Positions 35,107 through 42,328 of a stretch of 64,000 nt of DNA are shown one piece after another. The stretch's first letter is position 1, and each line of letters opens with the position of its first letter. The notes under the pieces were generated by a model that was not told where the DNA came from, did not search any database, and saw only the letters and a program-made list of their open reading frames with translations. The position numbers and the translations under genes were made by a program. The stretch covers positions 1-64,000 of the forward strand of contig OUUY01000064.1 of NCBI GenBank assembly GCA_900302705.1, written 5' to 3'. The stretch comes from Candidatus Sulfobium mesophilum. GTDB taxonomy: Bacteria; Nitrospirota; Thermodesulfovibrionia; Thermodesulfovibrionales; UBA6898.

Positions 35107-36357
35107 ATGAACCACCTGACCCTTATGGCTATTTCGCTTGTCCTGATAGGGCTGATGTTTGTCTCACTATATATTGCGAGATTAATTGCCATAAACAGAA
35201 GGAGGCGGGATGCCGGTAATAAGGGCTCTACGGAGGTGGGCTTCGTAGTAGATACATTTCACGACCTCGTTTCGAAGCTGAAGGAAAAGGAGAGGGAACT
35301 TGAGGTCCTCCGGAAAAAGGCCGAAGACAGGGCATCATCAGTCGAGATATATAACGAAGATATTCTCCAAAGCGTACCCAGCGGAGTGGTGAGTCTCGAT
35401 CAGGAACTTCGTATAACAAAGATGAATCAGGCAGCAGAGAAGATTCTTGAACTGAAGGAATCCGACAGCATCGGCAAGAAGTATTCGGACATATTTAATG
35501 AGCCTGTTGCGGGGATCATTTCAAAGAAGGCGGTAGTTGACAGGGCGGAAGTCGGATATGTGACTAAAAGCGGCAAAAGGATATGGCTCGGACTTAACAT
35601 CTCCCTTTTGAAAGACAGCGCCAATAACATTATCGGCAAGATTTTTGTCTTTACCGACCTCACCGAACTTAAGGCCTTCCAGTCACAGATGGAACTTAGG
35701 GAGAGGCTTTCGACACTGGGCGAGATGTCGGCTGGTATAGCTCACGAACTCAGGAATCCTCTTGGTGTAATATCCGGATATACGAAGCTGCTGTCAAAGA
35801 AAGCGGAAAGCGCGTTGCAGCCGACGGTTGAGGCGATCTTTAAGGAAGTGGAAGTTATGGATCGGATTATATCGGACTTCCTTTCTTTTGCCCGAAAGAC
35901 GGATCTGATCCTTTCGGAAGTGAACCTGAAAGACCTTCTAAATGGTTGTATATCTAACGTGGCTGTTTCAGCCCGGAAAGTGCAGGTAATTGAGCGCTTT
36001 AATTCACTGCCAGTGATTAGGGTTGATGATGTGCTTTTGAGGCAGGCGGTAACTAATCTGCTGCAAAATGCTGTGGAATCGATGCCCGAAGGAGGCCAGC
36101 TGACAGTATCCTGCTCTGTTGGAGACTGTCTGGACATCTCGGTCTCCGATACCGGCCACGGCATTCCTGAAAATATAAGAGATAAGATATTTCTTCCTTT
36201 TTTTACCACAAAGGAAAGAGGGACAGGGCTTGGGCTGTCCATCTTGCATAAGATAGTCATCTCTCATGGCGGCACGGTAGCTCTGGAAAGTGGCGATGAA
36301 GGGACGACTATTACTATCAGGCTGCCCAGGGACGCGATCGTATCACGCCAATTCTAA
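35107..36357 (+). CDS. PAS-domain membrane sensor histidine kinase (NtrB/AtoS-like)
   Basis: A 416-aa kinase. One N-terminal membrane segment (~5-28) is followed by a coiled coil (55-80), a PAS domain (~85-190: QSVPSGVVSLDQELRITKMN), the HisKA phosphoacceptor H213 in GIAHELRNPLG and an HATPase domain (LLQNAVESMPEGGQ; VSDTGHGIP; GTGLGLSILHKI). The domain form is that of NtrB-type kinases that pair with sigma54-dependent regulators. The nearest response regulator gene is convergent downstream and lacks an output AAA+ domain, so the partner may be elsewhere. Confidence 0.9.
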   Translation: MNHLTLMAISLVLIGLMFVSLYIARLIAINRRRRDAGNKGSTEVGFVVDTFHDLVSKLKEKERELEVLRKKAEDRASSVEIYNEDILQSVPSGVVSLDQELRITKMNQAAEKILELKESDSIGKKYSDIFNEPVAGIISKKAVVDRAEVGYVTKSGKRIWLGLNISLLKDSANNIIGKIFVFTDLTELKAFQSQMELRERLSTLGEMSAGIAHELRNPLGVISGYTKLLSKKAESALQPTVEAIFKEVEVMDRIISDFLSFARKTDLILSEVNLKDLLNGCISNVAVSARKVQVIERFNSLPVIRVDDVLLRQAVTNLLQNAVESMPEGGQLTVSCSVGDCLDISVSDTGHGIPENIRDKIFLPFFTTKERGTGLGLSILHKIVISHGGTVALESGDEGTTITIRLPRDAIVSRQF

Positions 36358-36411
36358 AAACAACAAATGGTCTTTTCAGCCGCCCAGTAGACAAGCTGAT
36401 TTTCTTCGCTA

Positions 36412-37080
36412 TTATTTTTCTGGCATGATATGTTTATACTGGGGGTAAAGCTTTTTTACGCAGTCCGGACAGATGCCGTGGCTGAACTCAGCCTCGGAAT
36501 GATCGGCTATAAATTTTTCGATCTGATTCCAGTATCCTTTGTCATCACGGATTTTTTTGCACGATGAGCAGATCGGAAGTAGGCCGCTTAATTTTTTTAT
36601 GTTGTCAAGGGCTTCCTGAAGTTTCGAAATAAGCATGTCCTTTTCTTTGTTTTGTTCCTGAACCTTTCTTTCAAGCATTATGGTTGAAGAGCAGTTTTCC
36701 AGGGCCGTAAAAAGCACTTCTACGTCAACCGGTTTCAAGATGTACTTGTCGATTCCGGCATCGATGGAATTTATCAAAACGGTGGCGTCGCTGTGTGCCG
36801 TTGTAAGGATTATCTTAACGTTTTTGTCCAGAACTTTGATCTGCCTCGACATTTCTATCCCGTCCATAACCGGCATTCTGACATCCGATATTACTATGTC
36901 GGGCTTGTACTGCTTAAACAGTTCCAGACCTTCTTTTCCATTTTCCGCCTGATACAGGTTTTTAACTTTTCTTTCAAGGATCCTGGCAAAAACAGCCCTT
37001 GTCAAAGTCTCATCTTCTACATATAGGATGGAAATATCCATGTTCTTGTCATTACTGTCAACTACATTTCCGCCAGCCAT
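36412..37080 (-). CDS. Response regulator with cysteine-rich C-terminal tail
   Basis: A receiver-domain protein (ISILYVEDETLTRAVF; phosphoacceptor in DIVISDVRMPVMDG; KPVD lysine) followed by a coiled coil (~115-145) and a conserved tail, CSSCKKIRDDKGYWNQIE, then HSEAEFSHGICPDC. That four-cysteine tail recurs at the end of many anaerobe response regulators and kinases and looks like a small metal-binding or linker domain, not a DNA-binding output. Start choice is uncertain: ATG 37080 (222 aa) follows promoter-like sequence; ATG 37041 would start right at the receiver. It is convergent with the PAS kinase. Confidence 0.82.
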   Translation of the reverse strand: MAGGNVVDSNDKNMDISILYVEDETLTRAVFARILERKVKNLYQAENGKEGLELFKQYKPDIVISDVRMPVMDGIEMSRQIKVLDKNVKIILTTAHSDATVLINSIDAGIDKYILKPVDVEVLFTALENCSSTIMLERKVQEQNKEKDMLISKLQEALDNIKKLSGLLPICSSCKKIRDDKGYWNQIEKFIADHSEAEFSHGICPDCVKKLYPQYKHIMPEK

Positions 37081-37088
37081 ACTATAAT

Positions 37089-37116
37089 ATAGTACATACT
37101 TACCATCATAAATCAA
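37089..37116 (-). promoter_or_regulatory. Candidate promoter for response regulator
   Basis: On the minus strand, TTGATT (37116-37111), a 16-base spacer and TACTAT (37094-37089). Transcription would begin close to the ATG at 37080, which excludes the longest possible start at 37131. Confidence 0.35.
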
Positions 37117-37166
37117 ACAAAAAAACCGCAAAATCAGAAAGTTCGGGATGTCTTCAGCAGGCGATT

Positions 37167-38610
37167 CTAGCCGCAGGCTCTTCCTTTGAGGTTAAACAGC
37201 AATGTAAGTGCCTTTCTCATGCGGGGAGAGAATAGTTTCTTTGCGAAGAGGTCGGTTACGACTTTCTTGTTGATCTCCCCCAGGGTCGGATACGGATGGA
37301 CCGATGATGCGAGAGTTGAAAGCCTTACACCTCCGTTCATGACAGCAACCCATTCTGCCAGCAGGTCTCCGGCATGTGGGCCAAGAAGTTGTACGCCGAG
37401 CAGCCTTTCTTTTTTGTCCAGAAGCATTTTTATTTTGCCTTCTCTTTCGCCCTCAGCCAGACTTCTGTCATTTTCCATAAATCTTTCGCTATAAACGGTG
37501 TATTCCAGACCGGCCGCCGTCGCCATCTTTTCATTCATTCCGATACAGGCCAGTTCGGGGTCAGTGAAGGTGCACCAGGGAAAAAAGGAATAATCCACCT
37601 TTCTTGGGATATGAAGAATGGCGTTGCCAAGGACGACTCCTCCCTCGTATCCGGCCGCGTGAGTAAACTGGTAGTCTCCAGTAACGTCGCCTGCTGCGTA
37701 GATGTGGGGGTGGGTTGTCCTGAGTCGTTTGTCAAGCTTAAGCCTTCTGCGCTCAAATCCGATCCCAATCTCTTCCAGGCCTAGGCACTTGAGGTTTGCG
37801 GTCCGGCCAACGGCTATCAGTACTGCCTTTGCCCTCAGAGCTACTGTGCTGTCCCCCTTTCTGATGAGAATTTCTCTCTCAGTTCCAAGATCTCTTGCTC
37901 CGACTATCTGCGTATTAAGATGAAAGGAGACCCCCTCCTCAGTCATAAAATTCATGATGTCAGTGGCCATATCGAAATCTTCCTTGTTGAGGATCTGTCC
38001 TCCCCTCTGGATGACCGAAACGCGGCTTCCAAGACGGCTGAAAGCCTGTGCCATCTCGATTCCTATCGGCCCGCCTCCGATGATAATGAGTGACTCGGGA
38101 AGTGAGCCAAGATAAAAAATCCCTGTTTGTAAGATACGGCATATTGTCAAGCCCTTCAATTTCAGGGATAGACGGACTGGAACCAGTGGCGATCACCCAT
38201 GTTCTTGCCGAGAGTGTCTCACCGTTCAGATCTATTGCATGTTCGTCCTTAAAAAAGGAGTAGCCGGATTCAACACGCACCCCGAGTGTGCAAAACCTCT
38301 CCTTGGAATCGTGTTTTTGAATAGTACCGACTACGGAACGGATCCTCTGTACGATACTCCTGAAATCGACCGGCTTCATATCGAGAGGCGGCAGGCCGAA
38401 GTCCCCCGATCGTCTGAAAAGATGATAGACGTTGGCTGTCCTTATTAGGGTTTTACTTGGAACACAGCCGAAATGGAGACAGTCGCCTCCGAGTTCTTTT
38501 TCTTTTTCAACCAGAAGCGTTCGGGCGCCGAGTTGAGAAGCACCGGCAGCCACGGTCAGGCCGGCTGCTCCAGCTCCTATGATCCCGATGTCGAAGTCAT
38601 ATTTGGGCAT
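37167..38610 (-). pseudogene. Flavoprotein disulfide reductase (dihydrolipoamide dehydrogenase/MerA-like), one frameshift
   Basis: One FAD/NAD(P)-dependent disulfide oxidoreductase is split across two frames. The N-terminal part (38610 to ~38120) has the FAD motif GIIGAGAAGLTVAAGA and the redox-active pair GGDCLHFGCVPSKT. The C-terminal part (~38115 to 37167) has the NAD motif LIIIGGGPIGIEMAQAF, YAAGDVTGDYQFTHAA and the C-terminal active-site HPYPTLGEI. The break is at a run of six A (38114-38119): one missing base in GAT-TTTTTAT for NRD-(I)-FYLG. Everything else is intact, so it is a recent mutation or a homopolymer error. An intact product of ~480 aa would resemble the mercuric-reductase-like branch. 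Confidence 0.85.
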
Positions 38611-38823
38611 ATTGTATAACCTCAATTTGTAACTCTGAGTATAACAGTCATAAGATGGCTTATCAACAGTCAAGCAGAGCGAAGAAAAAGGAAAATGTCC
38701 GCAAAGACATATGAAGGACTGTGTCTGGCCGCTATAGTATTATGATATTCCTATTCTGTATAATAGATTCAGCGTCGGGCGGCATTTATACATACAGCGG
38801 GCCAGAGACAAAGAAGGGAATCA

Positions 38824-39606
38824 ATGATTAAGAATACATTTTGCATTCTCGATGGAATAGGCGAAAAGCTCGAAAAAAGACTCTGGAGAGAAAGAATCCT
38901 GACCTGGGAGAACTTTACCGGGGCTGATGAACTGCTGGGGTTCAGCCGGGAGAAAAAGGATTTCCTTGATGATTGCCTTATGCAAGATGCAGTGCAACTG
39001 GGCGCTGATAACGCGGTATATTTCTCACGCAGGATCAGAAGGAGAGAGCACTGGCGTCTGTTTGATTTTTTTAAAGACAGTGCGGTTTGTCTTGATATAG
39101 AGACAAACGGACTTCAGCCCAACAGCGGCGGATTTGTAACCGTAGTCGGGCTCTATGACGGTTATGATTATAAAAGTCTTGTAAGGGGGGAGAATCTTTC
39201 GGCTGAGAGCCTGCAGAAGGAACTTTCCCGATATAAGTGCCTTGTCACATTTTACGGCTCAGCTTTTGACGTCCCTTTTGTTTTGCGGTCTTTTAGCGGT
39301 GTTAAATTTGAGATGCCACATTTCGACTTGTGTTTTGCGGCAAAAAGGCTCGGAATGAAGGGCGGATTAAAGAAGCTTGAGCACGAACTCGATATAGTAA
39401 GAGACGAATCCGTGCATGGACTTGACGGATACGATGCCGTAAAGCTTTGGGAGTATGCTAAGAAGGGCTCCCGGGATGCGATGGACACACTCATAAGATA
39501 TAACAGGGAGGATACTGTAAACCTTATGCAGATAGCGGCCATATTTTATGAACGGCTGAGACAGTCTACAGGCATAGAGGAATATCTGTCTTGTGGGGTC
39601 GCTTGA
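38824..39606 (+). CDS. RNase H-like 3'-5' exonuclease domain protein (YprB/PF13482 type)
   Basis: A 260-aa protein with a DnaQ/RNase H-like fold. Acidic residues D91 and E93 (CLDIETNGL), the FYGSAFDVPFV motif and the C-terminal YNREDTVNL aspartate correspond to the metal ligands of the RNase_H_2 (YprB) family. The first ~80 residues look like the helical region that precedes this domain in YprB-type proteins (ILDGIGEKLEKRLWRE). The cellular target is unknown. The xerD start overlaps its last 14 bases, implying one operon for two DNA-processing proteins. Confidence 0.85.
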   Translation: MIKNTFCILDGIGEKLEKRLWRERILTWENFTGADELLGFSREKKDFLDDCLMQDAVQLGADNAVYFSRRIRRREHWRLFDFFKDSAVCLDIETNGLQPNSGGFVTVVGLYDGYDYKSLVRGENLSAESLQKELSRYKCLVTFYGSAFDVPFVLRSFSGVKFEMPHFDLCFAAKRLGMKGGLKKLEHELDIVRDESVHGLDGYDAVKLWEYAKKGSRDAMDTLIRYNREDTVNLMQIAAIFYERLRQSTGIEEYLSCGVA

Positions 39607-40465
39607 GAATTTTCTTACATACCTGACGGTCGAAAAAGGCCTTTCCGTCAATACCATCGGCGCTTATCAGACAGACCTGAAAAAATACGATCTATTTCTT
39701 AAGAGGCGTGAAACAGGGGTTGGCTCTGTAGTCCCGGGAGATATTATTGATTTCGTGGAAGTATTGAGAAACGAGGGCTACTCTTCCTCAAGCATATGCA
39801 GATATATTTCCTCCATAAAGGCATTATACAAATACTTGCTCATAGAAAACCAAATAACCAGCGATCCTTCACAGAATATCCAGACCCCCAGAAAGTGGGA
39901 GCGGGTTCCAAAGGCGCTTGGCGTCGGGGATGTCAGGGCAGTACTTGATGCTGGTGCAGCAGGCAAGACCGCGCTGAGGGATTCTGCAATGATAGAACTT
40001 CTTTACTCATCGGGTCTTCGCGTCAGCGAGCTTATATCCATAAAACTCGGCGACATTCATTTTGATGCTGGTTTCATACGTGTCTTTGGAAAGGGCTCGA
40101 AGGAACGGGTCGTACCGGTTAATTCGCGCGCACTTAATAAGATAAAGAGATATGTTTCTGAAGAGAGGCCGGGCATACTTAAGAAAAGGCAGTCGGCCTA
40201 TTTGTTTGTGACACGGATGGGTGGACAGATGACAAGACAAAGGTTTTGGCAGACCCTGAAGACGGCGGGCAGAAGAGCGGGAGTTGTGCTTTCGCCCCAT
40301 ACGATGAGACATTGCTTTGCTACGCATCTGCTGGAAGGCGGCGCTGACCTGAGGTCTGTGCAGAAGATGCTGGGACACTCCGATATATCCACGACACAGG
40401 TTTATACCAAGGTAACGACTGACAGGATAAAGAAGGTTTTCAAGAAATACCATCCAAGGGCGTAA
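39593..40465 (+). CDS. xerD: Tyrosine recombinase XerC/XerD type
   Basis: A 290-aa tyrosine recombinase. The N-terminal SAM-like core-binding domain (FLTYLTVEKGLSVNTIGAYQ) precedes a catalytic domain with the full set R143, K167, H236, R239, H262 and Y271 (GLRVSEL; HTMRHCFATHLLEGG; GHSDISTTQVYTKV). The size and complete conservation favour the housekeeping chromosome-dimer resolvase XerD, not a phage integrase. The start is a GTG overlapping the nuclease gene. A transposase scrap follows immediately. Confidence 0.93.
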   Translation: MGSLENFLTYLTVEKGLSVNTIGAYQTDLKKYDLFLKRRETGVGSVVPGDIIDFVEVLRNEGYSSSSICRYISSIKALYKYLLIENQITSDPSQNIQTPRKWERVPKALGVGDVRAVLDAGAAGKTALRDSAMIELLYSSGLRVSELISIKLGDIHFDAGFIRVFGKGSKERVVPVNSRALNKIKRYVSEERPGILKKRQSAYLFVTRMGGQMTRQRFWQTLKTAGRRAGVVLSPHTMRHCFATHLLEGGADLRSVQKMLGHSDISTTQVYTKVTTDRIKKVFKKYHPRA

Positions 40466-40479
40466 ACCCTGATGTTGCA

Positions 40480-40572
40480 ATGTTTCACGGGAACAGGCTA
40501 GTCAACTATCTGGCCTTTTATAACACGCAGAGACACCACAAGGCCTTAGGGTTCAAAAAACTCATCGATTAA
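40480..40572 (+). pseudogene. Transposase C-terminal remnant
   Basis: A 30-codon frame (LVNYLAFYNTQRHHKALG) matches the end of IS3/IS481-type integrase-core transposases, where a YNT-RPH-ALG motif follows the last catalytic acidic residue. The rest of the element is missing, and no terminal inverted repeats are recognisable. It marks an old insertion just after xerD. Confidence 0.7.
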
Positions 40573-40683
40573 CTTATCTCTTAATGAGTAATGCCAAAAA
40601 TGTTTGCCATTTATACATCCTCTATACATTTTCTATTTGTCTGATACAATGATAATAGCTTGAAACCATTCAGACGGTGAATT

Positions 40684-41322
40684 ATGGGTGAAGTATTGCA
40701 AAATATGAAAATCGGCAGAAAGTTCTTACTTGGTTTCGGAGCGATCCTTGTAGTGATGGCCGTGCTGGTCGGGGTTGCGGTCATGAACATGAGCGCCCTT
40801 CATGAAGACCTCGTCAGGATTGTGCTTGTAAACAACAAACGACTGACCATTGCCACCGGCATGGCCACGATTGTCCGCGAAGAGGCAATTGCTATCCGCA
40901 ACTGTTTCATGCAGAGGGAACGGACCGAGGAAATGTCGAAACGGATCAATAATTACAATGCAAAATTCGATGAAGCGTTTAAGCAGTTTGAACAGATGAC
41001 TTCGAGTGATGACACGAAAGGTCACGAGATCCTTGTAGTAGTCAAGGAACGCTGGAGCGCGTCAAGGGCGTTAAACGAGCGTACTATTGAGCTCCTGAGC
41101 GCGGGCAGGCACCAGGAGGCGTTTGCGATGTATGTAAAGGAATCACGGGCCGCCGTGCGTCAGGCTATCCAGGCGAGCGAAGACTTAGTGAAACATCAGC
41201 AGACACTGAGCGAGATGCGGTACGATGCGGCGACGCGGCATTACCGGGATACGCGGGTCTTTATGATTTCTCTTGGATTTGCCGCATTGCTCCTTGTCAT
41301 GATTATAGCTATACGATTCTGA
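40684..41322 (+). CDS. Four-helix-bundle sensor domain protein (truncated chemoreceptor)
   Basis: A 212-aa protein with TM1 (~12-33, FLLGFGAILVVMAVLVGVAV), a periplasmic four-helix bundle of the 4HB_MCP type (~34-190) and TM2 (~192-211), ending five residues from a stop. In chemoreceptors this domain is followed by HAMP and a signalling hairpin, both absent here, so it is a C-terminally truncated methyl-accepting chemotaxis protein or a stand-alone sensor. No recognisable HAMP is seen in other frames over the next 80 bases. A transposase remnant lies just upstream, suggesting local rearrangement. Confidence 0.8.
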   Translation: MGEVLQNMKIGRKFLLGFGAILVVMAVLVGVAVMNMSALHEDLVRIVLVNNKRLTIATGMATIVREEAIAIRNCFMQRERTEEMSKRINNYNAKFDEAFKQFEQMTSSDDTKGHEILVVVKERWSASRALNERTIELLSAGRHQEAFAMYVKESRAAVRQAIQASEDLVKHQQTLSEMRYDAATRHYRDTRVFMISLGFAALLLVMIIAIRF

Positions 41323-41403
41323 CATTAAACATTTATAGGTAATCAACAATGGTTGACAAACGTTTACGCGTTCTCAGTTTATGGCTGCAATTTTTATTAG
41401 GCT

Positions 41404-41763
41404 TTAAAAATATTTTTCCCCGAATGCAATCTTTGTGTCCTTCATCCGCTGGTAATCCATCTTTAAACGTGCATTTGCGATATGTAAGTTTACGTTGATG
41501 ACATCCCGAGGTTCCTCTGAAGATCCAAACACATAAACCTTGGAAACGAGCTTCTTGTCATTCCCAACTTTGAAAATATAATCCCCTGTAAGCATATACA
41601 TATCCATTTCGTCTCTCATATCTTCGGTAACCCCTTGAGGAACTTTCTGTGTGACAAGCTGTTTTTTTAATTCAATTTCAAGCTCAACTTTTACCCCTTT
41701 GTTAGCAAGGGCAATGAAATCTTCTATCCTCCTGTAATCATCCAGTTCACTAACTCTTGCCAT
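41404..41763 (-). CDS. Conserved-looking protein of unknown function
   Basis: A 119-aa soluble protein that I do not recognise. It has a clear AAGGAG Shine-Dalgarno 7 bases before the ATG, which supports it as a real gene. The sequence is rich in alternating hydrophobic residues suggestive of beta strands (TGDYIFKVGNDKKLVSKVYV; INVNLHIANARLKMDY). There is no signal peptide, membrane segment or cysteine. It stands alone on the minus strand between the truncated chemoreceptor and the divergent V-ATPase operon. Confidence 0.7.
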   Translation of the reverse strand: MARVSELDDYRRIEDFIALANKGVKVELEIELKKQLVTQKVPQGVTEDMRDEMDMYMLTGDYIFKVGNDKKLVSKVYVFGSSEEPRDVINVNLHIANARLKMDYQRMKDTKIAFGEKYF

Positions 41764-41942
41764 ATCAAACTCCTTACTTTATGTATTTACAATTAAAGGG
41801 TAAAACCCCATAGACAGAACCGTTTCCGATCGCCTTTTGCAAACAATTTCGACAGTGTTCCAACAAGCTGATGCTATCAGAATATGTGGTTCCTGTCAAT
41901 TTAATGTATAAGTTGACTACATATGAGACACGGGGGGAGTTT

Positions 41943-42005
41943 ATGGGTGTGAAAAATGCCATTGTCATTGAGAAATTGCAAGCCGAATTTTATTTGGTAG
42001 AATGA
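41943..42005 (+). CDS. Possible 20-codon leader ORF upstream of V-ATPase operon
   Basis: A short frame (MGVKNAIVIEKLQAEFYLVE) begins at an ATG preceded by a strong GGGGGGAG Shine-Dalgarno and ends at TGA 42003-42005, four bases before the ATG of the first ATPase gene, which has no Shine-Dalgarno of its own. This layout would allow translational coupling. No known peptide is matched; it could also be a degenerate gene end. Confidence 0.4.
   Translation: MGVKNAIVIEKLQAEFYLVE
41976..42003 (+). promoter_or_regulatory. Promoter-like hexamers overlapping the leader ORF
   Basis: TTGCAA (41976-41981), a 16-base spacer and TAGAAT (41998-42003). A start of transcription about seven bases further on would fall on the ATG at 42010, giving a leaderless message. 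This competes with the leader-ORF reading. Confidence 0.4.
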
Positions 42006-42009
42006 TAAT

Positions 42010-42324
42010 ATGAATGATGATGTTCTGGCAAAAGTGATTTCCGTGGAGAAGGAGATACAGGACTGCCTTGAGACCGAAAAAGCAAAGGCCCGGGAGTGGC
42101 TTGAAGAGGTAAAGAAGGAAACAGAAGAGGAATCAATAAAGGAGGAGGAGTGCATCAGGAAGAACCTGGATGAGTCCCTGAAGCATGCCCGTGATGAGGC
42201 GACGACAAAGGCGGAGATACTTATCAAAGACGCGTCAGAAAAAGCGGAGCGACTCCTGACGCTGAGCGATAAAACCCTCAGTAGCATTATCATGCGAAGG
42301 ATCAGGATGATCCTTCCGGAATGA
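42010..42324 (+). CDS. V/A-type ATP synthase peripheral stalk subunit H/G
   Basis: A 104-aa, almost wholly charged helical protein (EEVKKETEEESIKEEECIRK), matching the AhaH/NtpF-type G/H subunit that forms the peripheral stalk coiled coil with subunit E. The position as first gene before subunit I is the standard place. It has no Shine-Dalgarno; see the leader ORF and promoter entries. The neighbouring ATG at 42014 is out of frame. Confidence 0.82.
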   Translation: MNDDVLAKVISVEKEIQDCLETEKAKAREWLEEVKKETEEESIKEEECIRKNLDESLKHARDEATTKAEILIKDASEKAERLLTLSDKTLSSIIMRRIRMILPE

Positions 42325-42328
42325 AGGC

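Noticed and set aside
39593-40465. xerD as a mobile-element integrase
   Set aside because: Size, complete catalytic set and operon overlap with a nuclease gene fit the housekeeping recombinase; only a transposase scrap, not an integrated element, is next to it.
41774-41968. 64-codon frame on the minus strand upstream of the unknown gene
   Set aside because: It has no ribosome-binding site, no recognisable similarity and overlaps the control region of two divergent genes.
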